64,000 nt of DNA from Myxococcus landrumus (GTDB lineage Bacteria; Myxococcota; Myxococcia; Myxococcales; Myxococcaceae): NCBI RefSeq assembly GCF_017301635.1, contig NZ_CP071091.1:9602501-9666500 (forward strand), written 5' to 3'. A program made the position numbers and the translations under genes. This document shows positions 7,005-15,961 of the stretch, piece after piece (position 1 is the first letter of the stretch; every line of letters begins with the position of its first letter). The notes under the pieces were generated by a model, which saw only the letters and a program-made list of their open reading frames with translations, was not told the DNA's origin and ran no database searches.

Positions 7005-9350
7005 ATGTCTACCTCCCCTTCAAAGACGTTGAGCCCGGCCGAGCTCGCGAAGCTCGAACACGCGTTCGCCTCCGATCCGTCGTCGGCCGCCTACAAGCCT
7101 CTGGCTGAAGCGTACCTGAGCATGGGGCGCTTCATGGAGGCGATGGTCGTCTGCAAGAAGGGAGTGAAGGCGCATCCCACCGCCGCCGACCCACGCCTCC
7201 TCCTTGCCCGCGTCTACGCCGAGCAAGGCAAGGACAAGAAAGCCCTGGAAGAAGCGCTTGGCGCGCTTCAGGTCCAGCCCGAGGACAAGGCCGCGCTGCG
7301 GCTGGCTGGAGCGCTCCAGCTGAAGACGGGCGAGACCGAGCCGGGCAAGGCGAACCTCCTCAAGGCCTTCATCGCGGACCCGGGAGACCCGGACACCGTC
7401 ACGCTGCTCCAGCAGCACAAGATTGAGCCGCCGCGTCCGGCCGCGCCCACGCCCGTGGCTCCCGTCGCGCCCGCGCCCTCCGCCGTCCAGCAGTCGGCGG
7501 CGTCCCTCAGCCAGGGGGCGGTGTCCGCCGCGAGCCCGGAGCCTGCTCCCGCGCCGAAGCCCGCGCCGCGTCCGGCTCCCTCCGAGCCCTCGCGCGCCGA
7601 GCCCGCCCAGCAGCGCGCCGCGCCGCCTCAGCCCCGCCGGCCGCAGCCGGTGGTGGATGAAGTGGACGACGATGATGATGACGACCAGCCCCGCCGTCGC
7701 GGTACCCATGCCCAGGGTGGCAAGGGCAAGCTGATGACGGTGGCCCTGCTGGTGGCCATCCCGTTGTTCATCGGCGGCTACGGTTGGTACACGTCGCACA
7801 CCCGGAAGATCTCCCGCGAGCTGAAGAAGCACCTGGAGGCCTCCGCGGAGCTGCTCAAGCGCGACTCGTTCGACAGCTACAAGAAGGCGTGTGAAGAGGC
7901 GGACAAGGCCATCGAGGTGAACTCCGACTCCGCCCAGGCCCATGGCTACCTCGCGTACGCCTACGCCATTCGCTGGGGTGAGCACGGCGGGGGTGACGAC
8001 GCCCGCCGCCGCGCCGAGGAGCACCTGGCCGCTGGCAAGAAGTCGGGCGACGTCAGCTCGCACCTCATCGCCGCCGAGGCGCTGGCGCAGACCTACGGTG
8101 GAAAGGGCAAGGACGCGTTGGGCGGGCTCGAGGAGACGGTGAAGGGCCTGGATGCCCAGGGCCGCTCCAGCTCCCTGCTGTACCTGACGCTCGGCCTCAT
8201 CCAGATGAACGCGGGTGACCTGGACCGCGCCCGGGACACGCTCGAGCGCGCGCAGGTGCTGGCGCCGGACGACCCGCGCGTCTACTCCGGCCTGGGCGCG
8301 GTGTACCGCCGCCTGGGACAGGACAACGCTGCGTGGAAGAACTACGACCTGGCGCTGCGCTACGAGAAGGACCATCCCGAGTCCCTGCTGGGCCGCTCCC
8401 TCCTGATGCTGGAGCAGGACGAGCCCAACTACGGACTGGTCCACACCATGCTCAAGAAGCTGCTGGAGTCGGAGCCACCTCCGTCGCCCCGGCAACTGGC
8501 CGCCGCGCACCTGGCGCGCTCGCTGCTCGTCAGCCGCGTGTCCGCCGCGATGGTGAACCTGAAGCCGGACGTGCAGCAGAAGCTCTCCGAGGCCACCGCT
8601 GTCCCGCTGGACAAGGACAAGGCGCGCGCGGAGATGCAGAAGAGCGAGGAGACCGGCTTCACGCTCGACAAGCAGAACCCGGAGCTGCACCTCATCAAGG
8701 GGCGCCGCCTCCTGGCCGAGGGCAACTTCGACCAGGCCGCCGAGGAGATTCGCAAGGCCATCCGCGTGGACAGCTCGCGTGCGCAGTTCCACGTCGAGCT
8801 GGCCAAGGCCCTCATGGGCAAGCAGGGTGGCGAGAAGGAAGCCGCGGGGGCGCTCGAGACGGCGCTCAAGACGATGGGCGACAGCCCCAAGCTGGTGGTG
8901 ATGCTGGGCAACGCCTACCGCCGCCAGGGCAAGCTGGATGAGGCGCTCACGCAGTACCAGCGCGCGGTGAAGGACCCCAAGGCGAAGAACCCGGAGGCGC
9001 GGCTGGCCATGGGCGCCATCTACCGGGAGCGCTCTGACTGGGCCAAGGCGCAGGAGCAGCTGGAGAAGGCGAGCCAGGAGTTCGTGGGGCAGCCGGAGCG
9101 TTCGGCCATGGCACTCACGGAGCTGGCGCGCGTCTACCAGGGCAAGGGCGACGCCGCGAAGGCGGACGAGACCTACCAGCGCGCCCTGAACGCCGACGAG
9201 GGCTTCGGCGCCGCGTACTACTACTACGCCACGCTGCTGGCGAAGGACGCCAAGCAGGGGCCCAAGGCGAAGATGCTGGCGCAGGAGTACCTGAAGCGCG
9301 AGCCGAGCGGCGAACACGCCAGCGCGGCCCGTTCGCTCTCGGGGGGCTGA
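7005..9350 (+). CDS. Membrane-anchored TPR-repeat protein
   Basis: This 781-aa protein is read from ATG 7005 (MSTSPSKTLS); the frame extends upstream but would run into the tRNA promoter region. Residues 10-130 hold tetratricopeptide repeats. Residues 140-220 are Pro/Ala-rich, ending in a run of seven Asp at 221-227 and a basic patch. One transmembrane segment lies at about 243-262 (LMTVALLVAIPLFIGGYGW). The remaining 500 residues are further TPRs with typical A-x-G..Y pairs (AHGYLAYAYA, LLYLTLGLIQMNAGDLD, LVVMLGNAYRRQGKLDEAL, ARVYQGKGDAAKADETY). The topology is probably cytoplasmic N-terminus and periplasmic TPR superhelix, a scaffold for protein contacts. No enzymatic motif is seen and the partner is unknown. 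Confidence 0.88.
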   Translation: MSTSPSKTLSPAELAKLEHAFASDPSSAAYKPLAEAYLSMGRFMEAMVVCKKGVKAHPTAADPRLLLARVYAEQGKDKKALEEALGALQVQPEDKAALRLAGALQLKTGETEPGKANLLKAFIADPGDPDTVTLLQQHKIEPPRPAAPTPVAPVAPAPSAVQQSAASLSQGAVSAASPEPAPAPKPAPRPAPSEPSRAEPAQQRAAPPQPRRPQPVVDEVDDDDDDDQPRRRGTHAQGGKGKLMTVALLVAIPLFIGGYGWYTSHTRKISRELKKHLEASAELLKRDSFDSYKKACEEADKAIEVNSDSAQAHGYLAYAYAIRWGEHGGGDDARRRAEEHLAAGKKSGDVSSHLIAAEALAQTYGGKGKDALGGLEETVKGLDAQGRSSSLLYLTLGLIQMNAGDLDRARDTLERAQVLAPDDPRVYSGLGAVYRRLGQDNAAWKNYDLALRYEKDHPESLLGRSLLMLEQDEPNYGLVHTMLKKLLESEPPPSPRQLAAAHLARSLLVSRVSAAMVNLKPDVQQKLSEATAVPLDKDKARAEMQKSEETGFTLDKQNPELHLIKGRRLLAEGNFDQAAEEIRKAIRVDSSRAQFHVELAKALMGKQGGEKEAAGALETALKTMGDSPKLVVMLGNAYRRQGKLDEALTQYQRAVKDPKAKNPEARLAMGAIYRERSDWAKAQEQLEKASQEFVGQPERSAMALTELARVYQGKGDAAKADETYQRALNADEGFGAAYYYYATLLAKDAKQGPKAKMLAQEYLKREPSGEHASAARSLSGG

Positions 9351-9642
9351 GCCCCGGGGTCGGACAAGCGGGGCTGATGCGAACGGCCAGCACGGCGCGC
9401 ATCGGCCCCGGTCCTCCGGGTTGATGGGGTGGACCTCGCGGGCTATGCCCCGGGTGTTTGCCTTCTCACGATTGTCACGACACCAGGACATCCTCCCAGG
9501 CCGCGCGGCGGTGCTGGGCGGGCGACCGTTCGCGGGCGCCGGGTCCGGGTGACGTGTCCTTGCCCACCCCCCAGTGGTGCCTGTATGGGAGGGCCCTTAC
9601 CGCGTCGGCAGGGTTCCTGTCGCGCCGTCCCCTGGAGTCCGC

Positions 9643-10527
9643 TTGAGCGCGCGTGCCGAAGCCGTGTCGACGACCGCGTCCGACCTGCTCTCCTTGATGA
9701 AGCCCCGGCTCTCCAGCCTGGTGCTCATCACCACCGCGGGAGGCATGTTCCTGGCGCCCGGCCCGCTGTCCGCGGGCCACGCCCTGGTGACGTTGCTGGC
9801 CACGGCTGGAACGGTGGGCGCGGCCAACACGCTCAACTGCTACTGGGAGCGGCACAGCGACCAGTTCATGGAGCGCACGCGCAACCGGCCGCTGCCGTCC
9901 GGGCGGATGGAGCCCGCGGTGGCGCTGTGGTTCGGCATCTCGCTGGCGCTGGTGTCGCTCCCCGCGCTGGCCCTGGGGGCCAACCTCCTGACGGCGGCCC
10001 TGGGGTTGCTCGCGCTCCTGAGCTACGTGTTCGCGTACACGCCGGCCAAGGCCCGCACCGCCGCGGCCATGATTGTGGGCGCGGTGCCCGGCGCGCTGCC
10101 TCCGCTGATGGGTTGGACGGCGGTGACGAACCAGGTGGACGCGGGCGGCTTCGCGCTCTTCGCCATCCTGTTCCTGTGGCAGATGCCGCACTTCATCGCC
10201 ATCGCGCTGTTCCGCAAGGAGGAGTACGCGGCCGCGGGGCTCAAGTCCGTGCCGCTGGAGCGCGGCGATGACTCCGCCCGCGCCCAGGTGGTCCTCTACC
10301 TGGTGGCGCTGGTTCCCATGACGATGTTGCCCTTCCAGCTCCACATCGCCGGCTCCTGGTACCTGGCCGCCGCGGCGGTGCTGGGGCTGAGCTTCCTGGG
10401 CTTGGGAGCGTGGGGGTTCTTCAAGCGCCTCGGGAAGCCCTGGGCGCGCCAGGCGTTCTTCTTTTCGCTCATCTACCTCACCGGATTGTTCGCGGCGCTG
10501 TGCCTGGACCGCGTTCCCCGCGGCTAG
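9643..10527 (+). CDS. ctaB: Protoheme IX farnesyltransferase (heme O synthase)
   Basis: A UbiA-family membrane prenyltransferase that adds a farnesyl group to heme b to make heme O for terminal oxidases. The motif NTLNCYWERHSDQFMERTRNRPLPSG-like region (residues about 60-85) matches the CtaB/CyoE NxxxDxxxD plus MERTxxRPL signature, although the first acidic position is E, not D. FALFAILFLWQMPHFIAIALFRKEEY is the second conserved loop. About eight hydrophobic helices are visible. TTG 9643 is chosen because GGAG ends 5 nt upstream; GTG 9664 is the alternative. The 292-bp gap before it holds no convincing gene. The ABC transporter downstream begins 27 nt after the stop and may be co-transcribed. 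Confidence 0.93.
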   Translation: MSARAEAVSTTASDLLSLMKPRLSSLVLITTAGGMFLAPGPLSAGHALVTLLATAGTVGAANTLNCYWERHSDQFMERTRNRPLPSGRMEPAVALWFGISLALVSLPALALGANLLTAALGLLALLSYVFAYTPAKARTAAAMIVGAVPGALPPLMGWTAVTNQVDAGGFALFAILFLWQMPHFIAIALFRKEEYAAAGLKSVPLERGDDSARAQVVLYLVALVPMTMLPFQLHIAGSWYLAAAAVLGLSFLGLGAWGFFKRLGKPWARQAFFFSLIYLTGLFAALCLDRVPRG

Positions 10528-10554
10528 CGCGGGGTTGCCGGCGGGACACCGCCC

Positions 10555-11544
10555 ATGCTCGATAGTTCGCTCTCCACCTCTCCAGCCCCGTTGCTCCACC
10601 TCGAGGGGCTGACCCGACGTTTCAAGGGCCGTGTCGCGGTGGACGGGCTGACGTTGTCGGTGCGCCCCGGCGAAATCCTGGGCCTGCTGGGACCCAACGG
10701 CGCGGGCAAGTCCACCACCTTCCAGATTCTGGCGGGCCTCCTGGCGCCCGACGCGGGCCAGGTCCGCTTCGAGGGGCGCGAGCTGTCGCTCAGCGACCCG
10801 GCGCTGCGCCGGCAGATGGGCATCATCTTCCAGCGCGGCAGCCTGGATGACCTGCTCACCGCGCGCGAGAACCTGATGCTCGGGGCCCGGCTGTACGGGC
10901 TGACGGGGGAGCGGGCGCGCGAGCGGGTCGAGGCGATGCTGGGCCTCATCGGCCTGTTGGACCGGGGCGACGAGCGGGTCGGGACGTGGTCCGGTGGCAT
11001 GCGCCGCAGGTTGGAGCTGGCGCGGGCGCTGGTGCACCAGCCGCGCGTGGTGCTGATGGACGAGCCCACACAGGGCCTGGACGAAGCGGCCTTCCGCACC
11101 TTCTGGGCGCACCTGAAGCGGCTGCGCGACGCGGAGGGCATCACCGTGCTCCTCACCACCCACCGCGCCGACGAGGCCGAGGTGTGTGACCGGCTGGCGG
11201 TGCTGGACGCGGGGCGGCTGGTGGCGTGTGACACACCGGCGGCGCTGGCGTCGCGCATGGGGGGGGACATCCTCACCGTGGAAGCGTCCGAGCCCGAGGT
11301 GCTGGCGCGCGAGGTGCGCGAGAAGCTGGGCGTGGACGCGAAGGTGGTGGAGGGGAAGGTGCAGGTGGAGGCCCGGCAGGGCCACGCGCTGGTGCCTCGG
11401 CTGGTGGAGGCCTTTCCGGCCGGCCGGCTGTCGTCCGTGTCGCTGCGCCGGCCCACGCTGGCGGATGTGTTCCTCCAGCTCACGGGGCGCGCGCTGGGCG
11501 CCGATGTACCGGCCGCGGAGCCCGCGCCGAGGAGACGCCGATGA
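10555..11544 (+). CDS. ABC transporter ATP-binding protein (ABC-2 exporter type)
   Basis: A 329-aa ATPase with Walker A GPNGAGKST, Q-loop IIFQRGSLDD, signature WSGGMRRRLELARAL, Walker B VVLMDEPTQGLD and the H-loop TTHRADEAE. About 90 C-terminal residues after the nucleotide-binding domain are typical of DrrA/CcmA-like exporters. It overlaps the permease gene by 4 nt (ATGA), a sign of translational coupling. The substrate is not shown. The position between ctaB and a copper-ligand lipoprotein is compatible with a role in oxidase or metal-site assembly, but drug, polymer or lipid export is equally possible. Confidence 0.93.
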   Translation: MLDSSLSTSPAPLLHLEGLTRRFKGRVAVDGLTLSVRPGEILGLLGPNGAGKSTTFQILAGLLAPDAGQVRFEGRELSLSDPALRRQMGIIFQRGSLDDLLTARENLMLGARLYGLTGERARERVEAMLGLIGLLDRGDERVGTWSGGMRRRLELARALVHQPRVVLMDEPTQGLDEAAFRTFWAHLKRLRDAEGITVLLTTHRADEAEVCDRLAVLDAGRLVACDTPAALASRMGGDILTVEASEPEVLAREVREKLGVDAKVVEGKVQVEARQGHALVPRLVEAFPAGRLSSVSLRRPTLADVFLQLTGRALGADVPAAEPAPRRRR

Positions 11545-12395
11545 ACGCCGAGGTTTCCACCGCGCGGCCCCCCGTGGCGGCCACTTCTCCCGCTCCCGCG
11601 GCGCCAGGAACACTCGCGTTGCAGTGGGCCACGGTGCGCGTGTTGATGGCGCGGGATGTGGTGCGCTTCTTCCGTCAGCCCAGCCGCGTCGTCGGCGCGC
11701 TCGCGCAGCCCATCCTGTTCTGGTTCGTCATCGGCTCGGGCTTCGCGGGCTCGTTCCGCGTGGAGGGCGCGCAGGGGCTGGGCTACCAGCAGTTCTTCTT
11801 CCCGGGCGTCGTCACGATGGTGCTGCTCTTCAGCGCCATCTTCGCCACGATTACCGTCATCGAGGACCGTCGCGAGGGCTTCCTCCAGGCGGTGCTGGCG
11901 GGGCCGGGGTCCCGGCTGGCGGTGGTGCTGGGCAAGGCGCTGGGCTCGTCCGCCATCGCGCTGATGCAGGCGTCGCTGTTCCTGCTGCTCGCGCCCCTGG
12001 CGGGTGTGAGTGCGTCCACCGTGAACCTGCCGTTGCTCGTGTGCGTGATGGTGCTGTCGGCGCTCGCGCTGACGGGCATGGGCATGTCGCTGGCGTGGTG
12101 GGTGCGCTCGAGCGCGGGCTACCACGCGGTGATGAGCATCGTGTTGTTGCCCATGTGGGTGCTGTCGGGCGCGATGTTCCCGCTCAAGGGCGCGGGCACG
12201 TGGCTGTCGTGGGTGATGACGGTCAATCCGATGCGCTTCTCCGTGGAAGGTGTGCGGCGCGCGCTGTACGGGGCCGAGGCGTCGCTGTCGGTGGGCACGT
12301 CCATGTCCGGAGCGGGGCTGGAGGTGCCGGTGTTGCTGGCCTTCGCGACCGTGTTCCTGGGCCTGGCCGCGGTGAGCGTCAGCCGCCGCGAGTAG
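11541..12395 (+). CDS. ABC-2 type transporter permease
   Basis: A 284-aa membrane protein with a Pro/Ala-rich cytoplasmic N-terminus and six predicted hydrophobic segments (for example VGALAQPILFWFVIGSGFAGSF and MSIVLLPMWVLSGAMFPL). The central LLPMWVLSGAMFPLKGAGTW and VNPMRFSVEGVRRALYG are hallmarks of ABC-2 permeases such as DrrB and NodJ. It starts inside the stop codon of the ATPase gene and forms a half-transporter with it. The next gene is 85 bp downstream with its own ribosome-binding site. Confidence 0.92.
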   Translation: MNAEVSTARPPVAATSPAPAAPGTLALQWATVRVLMARDVVRFFRQPSRVVGALAQPILFWFVIGSGFAGSFRVEGAQGLGYQQFFFPGVVTMVLLFSAIFATITVIEDRREGFLQAVLAGPGSRLAVVLGKALGSSAIALMQASLFLLLAPLAGVSASTVNLPLLVCVMVLSALALTGMGMSLAWWVRSSAGYHAVMSIVLLPMWVLSGAMFPLKGAGTWLSWVMTVNPMRFSVEGVRRALYGAEASLSVGTSMSGAGLEVPVLLAFATVFLGLAAVSVSRRE

Positions 12396-12480
12396 CGCGG
12401 GCCGCGCCGTTGGACAGCCCCGCCTCCATTGGCTACGAGGGGAGGCGGACGAAGTTCGAGTTCTCCGAGGAGATTGCACG

Positions 12481-13296
12481 ATGAAGCTGCGCACGCTCGG
12501 CCTGACGATGCTGGGAGCCGCGGGGCTCCTGACCCTGTCCGCCTGCAAGAAGGAGGAGGCTCCGGCCGCGCCTCCTTCCACCCCCGAGGCACCGAGTGCG
12601 GCTCCCGCGCCGGCGGCCGAGAAGGTCCACGCGGCCTCGCCGATTCAGGCGCCCGCGGGAAAGGGTGTGGTGAAGGGCACGGTGACGTTCACCGGGACGC
12701 CGCCGCCCGCGGAGGACCTGCCCGCGAGCAGCGACCCCGCCTGTGAAGGGCGGAGCGCGAAGGACGAGTCCGTGCTGGTGAAGGACGGCAAGCTCCAAAA
12801 CGTGCTGGTGCGTGTGCGTGGGGCGGTCGCGGGAGTGTCTGCTCCGTCCGCGCCGGTGGTGGTGGACCAGTCGAAGTGCACCTACGTGCCGCGAGTGCAG
12901 GGCGCGATGGTGGGGCAGTCGGTCGCCTTCAAGAACAGCGACGGCACGCTGCACAACGTGCGGGGCCTCGTGGGAACGAAGGCGGCCTTCAACGTCGCGC
13001 AGCCGCCCATGGGCGCGGCCGTGAACAAGCCCGTCCCGGCTGACGAAGTGCTGAAGCTCAAGTGCGACATCCACCCGTGGATGACCGCGTACGTGGTGAG
13101 CAACGCCAATCCGTTCTACGCCACGACGGGCGCGGATGGTGCGTTCACCCTCCAGGGCATGCCCGCGGGGACGTACACGGTGGAGGCCTGGCACGAGACG
13201 TTCGGCGCGAAGACGGCCGAGGTCACCGTGAAGGACGATGCGCCGGCCGAGGTGTCCTTCGCGTTCAGCGCCGCGGACGCCTCCGCGAAGAAGTAG
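12481..13296 (+). CDS. Lipoprotein with cupredoxin-like ligands and a carboxypeptidase-regulatory-like domain
   Basis: A 271-aa protein with a signal peptide ending in lipobox LSAC (C22). A Pro/Ala linker runs to about residue 50. Residues 60-200 read as a cupredoxin-like beta sandwich with a potential type-1 copper set: H158 (TLHNV), C195, H198 and M201 (CDIHPWM). The region 205-260 (ANPFYATTGADGAFTLQGMPAGTYTVEAWHE) is a carboxypeptidase-regulatory-like domain. A GGAG lies 8 nt before ATG 12481. It probably sits on the outer or inner membrane facing the periplasm. It follows ctaB and an ABC exporter on the same strand, so electron transfer or copper handling is a fair inference. The ligand spacing is shorter than in plastocyanin, so copper binding is not assured. 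Confidence 0.8.
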   Translation: MKLRTLGLTMLGAAGLLTLSACKKEEAPAAPPSTPEAPSAAPAPAAEKVHAASPIQAPAGKGVVKGTVTFTGTPPPAEDLPASSDPACEGRSAKDESVLVKDGKLQNVLVRVRGAVAGVSAPSAPVVVDQSKCTYVPRVQGAMVGQSVAFKNSDGTLHNVRGLVGTKAAFNVAQPPMGAAVNKPVPADEVLKLKCDIHPWMTAYVVSNANPFYATTGADGAFTLQGMPAGTYTVEAWHETFGAKTAEVTVKDDAPAEVSFAFSAADASAKK

Positions 13297-13324
13297 CGCG
13301 GACTGCCGCGGTCTCTTTCCTTTG

Positions 13325-15013
13325 CTACGCCACCGCGGGCTTCTCGTCGCGGACGGGGCCCGCCTTGCGCACCGTGAAGCCCACGCGTGCGCCACCGCCC
13401 TCGCGGTTCTCCGCGAAGGTCGTTCCATCGTGGGCCTGTGCGATGCGTTCGACGAGCGCGAGCCCCAGGCCCAGTGAGCCCGCCTCGCGCGCCTCCGCGC
13501 TCTGGTCCTTGCGATAGAACGGCTGGAAGATTCGCGCCGCCTCTCCCTCCTGGAAGCCGGGGCCTCGGTCCTCCACGCAGAAGGCGAGGTGCTCCTCCCG
13601 CCGTTGGATGCGCAGCGCCAGCGCACCGCCGCCGTGCCTTCGCGCATTGTCCAGCAGGTTGGCCAGCGCCCGGCCCAGCAGCGTGGCGTCGCCCACCAGC
13701 CCGGCATCCGGCGTGTCCATGTCCAGCATCTCGGGCGCCAGTCCCGCCCGCTCCAGGGCTTGAATCGCGAGCGTCCGCCCATCCAGCACCCGCGGCGTGA
13801 TTTGACCGAAGTCCAACCGGGAGCTCGCGAGCAGCTCGCCCACGAGGGCATCCAGCTCCACCACCTCCCGGTCCACCTGGTCCAGCGTCTTGGGATTGCC
13901 TCCGCCGTCGCGCAGGAGCTCCGTCAGCACGCGCAACCGCGCCAGCGGCGTGCGCAGCTCATGGGACACCGCCGCGAGCAGCTCGCGCTGGTCCGCCACC
14001 TGCTTCTCGATGCGCCGGGCCATGTCGTTGAACGCCACCCCCAGCACCGCGAACTCGCCCGTCGCGTGCGGATGCACCTCGGCGCGAGCGTTCAGCCGTC
14101 CCGCGCCCAGGGCCTCGGTGGCCTGCACCAGCACGTCCACGGGCTTGGCCAGCCTGCGGGCCATCTTCCCGGCCGCCATCCAGAGGACGAGGCAGGCCGC
14201 GAGCATCGGCAGCATGAACTTCAGCGGCTCCTTGCCACGCTTGCTCCCGTAGCAGAGGCGCGCCTGTCCCAGCGTCGTGTCTCCCCGCATCACCGGAATG
14301 GAAATCTCCGTGTGCTTGCAGAGTCCTCCGGCCAGCACGAGCACCTGTCCGCTCGCGTCCTTGATTTCGACGTCGACGTCCAGGTCCTTGGCGATGGACT
14401 GCGCCAGCGCATCCCGCCTCGCGGGCTCGTCCCAGACCTCCTCGAAGCGATGGCCCGCGAAGTTCCGCATTCGCTCCATCTCCTGCTTCCACGTCGTTCC
14501 ACCCACGAGGTTGAACACCGTGGCGACAACCACACAGGTCAAGAAGATGCTCAGGCCGAACCACAGGAAGAGCCGCCGGTGGAGCCGGGCACGCACGAAG
14601 TGCCCCAACTGGCTCATGCGCCAGTGTTGCCGCCAGCTCATGCGCCGGTGGTGATTCCAGTGCTCGCGCATGTGGGCGTGGGCGGCTTCCCACGCCTGGC
14701 GCCGCACCCGGTCGGCTTCCCGCCGCTGCTCCTTGTAGGAGTACGCCTCGCCCTTCGAGTCATCGACCCAGTGCCACTCGACGTCGCGCTCCTTGTCGCC
14801 TCCGCCGCCCGGCCCCCGCCGCTCCTTGTAGGAGTACGCCTTGTCTCCCGAGTCGCTGACCCAGTGCCACTCGACCTTGTGCGCGTCCTCTCCCTCCTCG
14901 AGCGAACACCCCGCGGAGTCCTCCGGCGTGTCCTTGCACTGAGGACCGCAAGACTCGCACTCGTCTCGCTGGGACCTCCATCCGCGGCGCTTGTCGTCGC
15001 GGCGGCGCATCAC
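13325..15013 (-). CDS. Sensor histidine kinase with duplicated cytoplasmic N-terminal motif
   Basis: A 562-aa kinase. Its unusual N-terminus (1-130) comes before the first membrane segment. It is Cys-rich (C19, C22, C26, C36) and carries two copies of a VEWHWVxDSxxxAYSYKExR motif at about 47-66 and 78-97, then a His/Trp/Arg-rich stretch. A transmembrane helix (LFLWFGLSIFLTCVVVATVF), a sensor loop, a second helix, HAMP, the phospho-acceptor SHELRTPLARL and an ATPase domain (NLLDNARRHGGG, DRGPGF, GLGLALVERI) follow. It overlaps the response regulator stop by 4 nt and closes an operon with a Spy-like protein. By analogy with CpxA it may sense envelope or metal stress; the signal is unknown. Confidence 0.92.
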   Translation of the reverse strand: MMRRRDDKRRGWRSQRDECESCGPQCKDTPEDSAGCSLEEGEDAHKVEWHWVSDSGDKAYSYKERRGPGGGGDKERDVEWHWVDDSKGEAYSYKEQRREADRVRRQAWEAAHAHMREHWNHHRRMSWRQHWRMSQLGHFVRARLHRRLFLWFGLSIFLTCVVVATVFNLVGGTTWKQEMERMRNFAGHRFEEVWDEPARRDALAQSIAKDLDVDVEIKDASGQVLVLAGGLCKHTEISIPVMRGDTTLGQARLCYGSKRGKEPLKFMLPMLAACLVLWMAAGKMARRLAKPVDVLVQATEALGAGRLNARAEVHPHATGEFAVLGVAFNDMARRIEKQVADQRELLAAVSHELRTPLARLRVLTELLRDGGGNPKTLDQVDREVVELDALVGELLASSRLDFGQITPRVLDGRTLAIQALERAGLAPEMLDMDTPDAGLVGDATLLGRALANLLDNARRHGGGALALRIQRREEHLAFCVEDRGPGFQEGEAARIFQPFYRKDQSAEAREAGSLGLGLALVERIAQAHDGTTFAENREGGGARVGFTVRKAGPVRDEKPAVA

Positions 15014-15690
15014 GCCCCCTCTTTGGCGAAGACGTAGCCCACGCCGCGCACCGTCTTGATGAGGCGGGTGCCCACGTCGCCCAGCTTCTGCCGCAGATGC
15101 GAGATGTGGACATCCACCGTGCGCTCACCCACCACCGTGTCGCTGCGCCCCGCCTCCCCCAGCAGCGCGTCGCGAGGGATGACCCGCCCGGCCCTGCGCA
15201 CCAGGGCCACCAGCAGGTCGAACTCCAGGCCCGTGAGGTCCACCAACCGTCCCTCGCTGCGCACCTCGCGGCCCGCCACGTCGATGGACAGCCCGCCCGC
15301 TTCCAGCCGGTCCGCCACCGCCGAGGGCTGCGAGCGGCGCAACACCGCGCGCAGCCTCGCCAGCAGCTCCCGGGGGCTGAAGGGCTTGGGCAGGTAGTCG
15401 TCCGCGCCCAGCTCCAGCCCCACCACGCGGTCCGTCTCATCCCCCTTGGCCGTGAGCATGACCACGGGGATGCGGCTCTTGGCGCGGATGCGCTTGCAGA
15501 CCTCGAGCCCATCCATGCCCGGCATCATCACGTCCAACAGCACCGCGTCGTACGCGCTCGCCTCCAACGCCGCCAGTCCGCGCCCCCCATCGGGTGCGTG
15601 GGCGACGCTGACGCCGTTCTGCCCCAGGTACTGGGCGAGCAATTCGTACAGGCGGCTATCGTCGTCGATGAGCAGGACACGCGTGGACAT
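15010..15690 (-). CDS. OmpR/PhoB-family response regulator
   Basis: A 226-aa regulator read from ATG 15690 (MSTRVLLIDDDSRLYELLAQ); the longer frame upstream is not needed. The receiver domain has the acidic pair DDD near residue 10, phospho-acceptor D in LLDVMMPGMDG, the T in VVMLTAKGDE and K in LPKPFSPREL. The winged-helix output domain ends in VDVHISHLRQKLGD and TVRGVGYVFA, typical of OmpR-type DNA binding. Its stop overlaps the kinase start (ATGA), so the two form one two-component system. It probably activates its own operon, starting with the Spy-like gene. Confidence 0.95.
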   Translation of the reverse strand: MSTRVLLIDDDSRLYELLAQYLGQNGVSVAHAPDGGRGLAALEASAYDAVLLDVMMPGMDGLEVCKRIRAKSRIPVVMLTAKGDETDRVVGLELGADDYLPKPFSPRELLARLRAVLRRSQPSAVADRLEAGGLSIDVAGREVRSEGRLVDLTGLEFDLLVALVRRAGRVIPRDALLGEAGRSDTVVGERTVDVHISHLRQKLGDVGTRLIKTVRGVGYVFAKEGA

Positions 15691-15704
15691 GGATGGGGCG
15701 GACT

Positions 15705-15926
15705 CTACCGTGGGGCTGGGGCGGGAGGCGGAGACATGGACGTCACCGGCTCGGACGTCATGGAGCTGGCCGGGTGAGGCCCGGTCCAGGGAGTGTGCGT
15801 CCGCCAGCGCCCCGCCCACCCTCCCGTGGGGCAGGCGTGGTGATGGCGGGCGAGGCTGGCGAAGCCGGAGGCGTAGCCTCCGACGGTTCCCAGGCCGAGC
15901 AGGACGATGAGCAGGCGGCGGCGCAT
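15705..15926 (-). CDS. Small secreted protein in the Spy/two-component operon
   Basis: A 73-aa reading frame lying in the 271-bp gap between the Spy-like gene and the response regulator, on the same strand. MRRRLLIVLLGLGTVGGYASGF is a good signal peptide or single membrane anchor. RHHHAC follows, and then a Thr/Ser/Pro-rich tail with no predicted fold. GAGG lies about 9 nt before ATG 15926, and the gap to the regulator start is 14 nt. The location argues that it is real and co-expressed. The His/Cys cluster could bind metal, but this is a guess. Confidence 0.5.
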   Translation of the reverse strand: MRRRLLIVLLGLGTVGGYASGFASLARHHHACPTGGWAGRWRTHTPWTGPHPASSMTSEPVTSMSPPPAPAPR

Positions 15927-15961
15927 GGTGGGTGTCCTCGTGGCGGGCGGCGCGCATGGCC

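Noticed and set aside
9475..11613. 712-codon minus-strand frame across ctaB and the ABC ATPase
   Set aside because: Antisense to two clear genes, with composition typical of a shadow frame.
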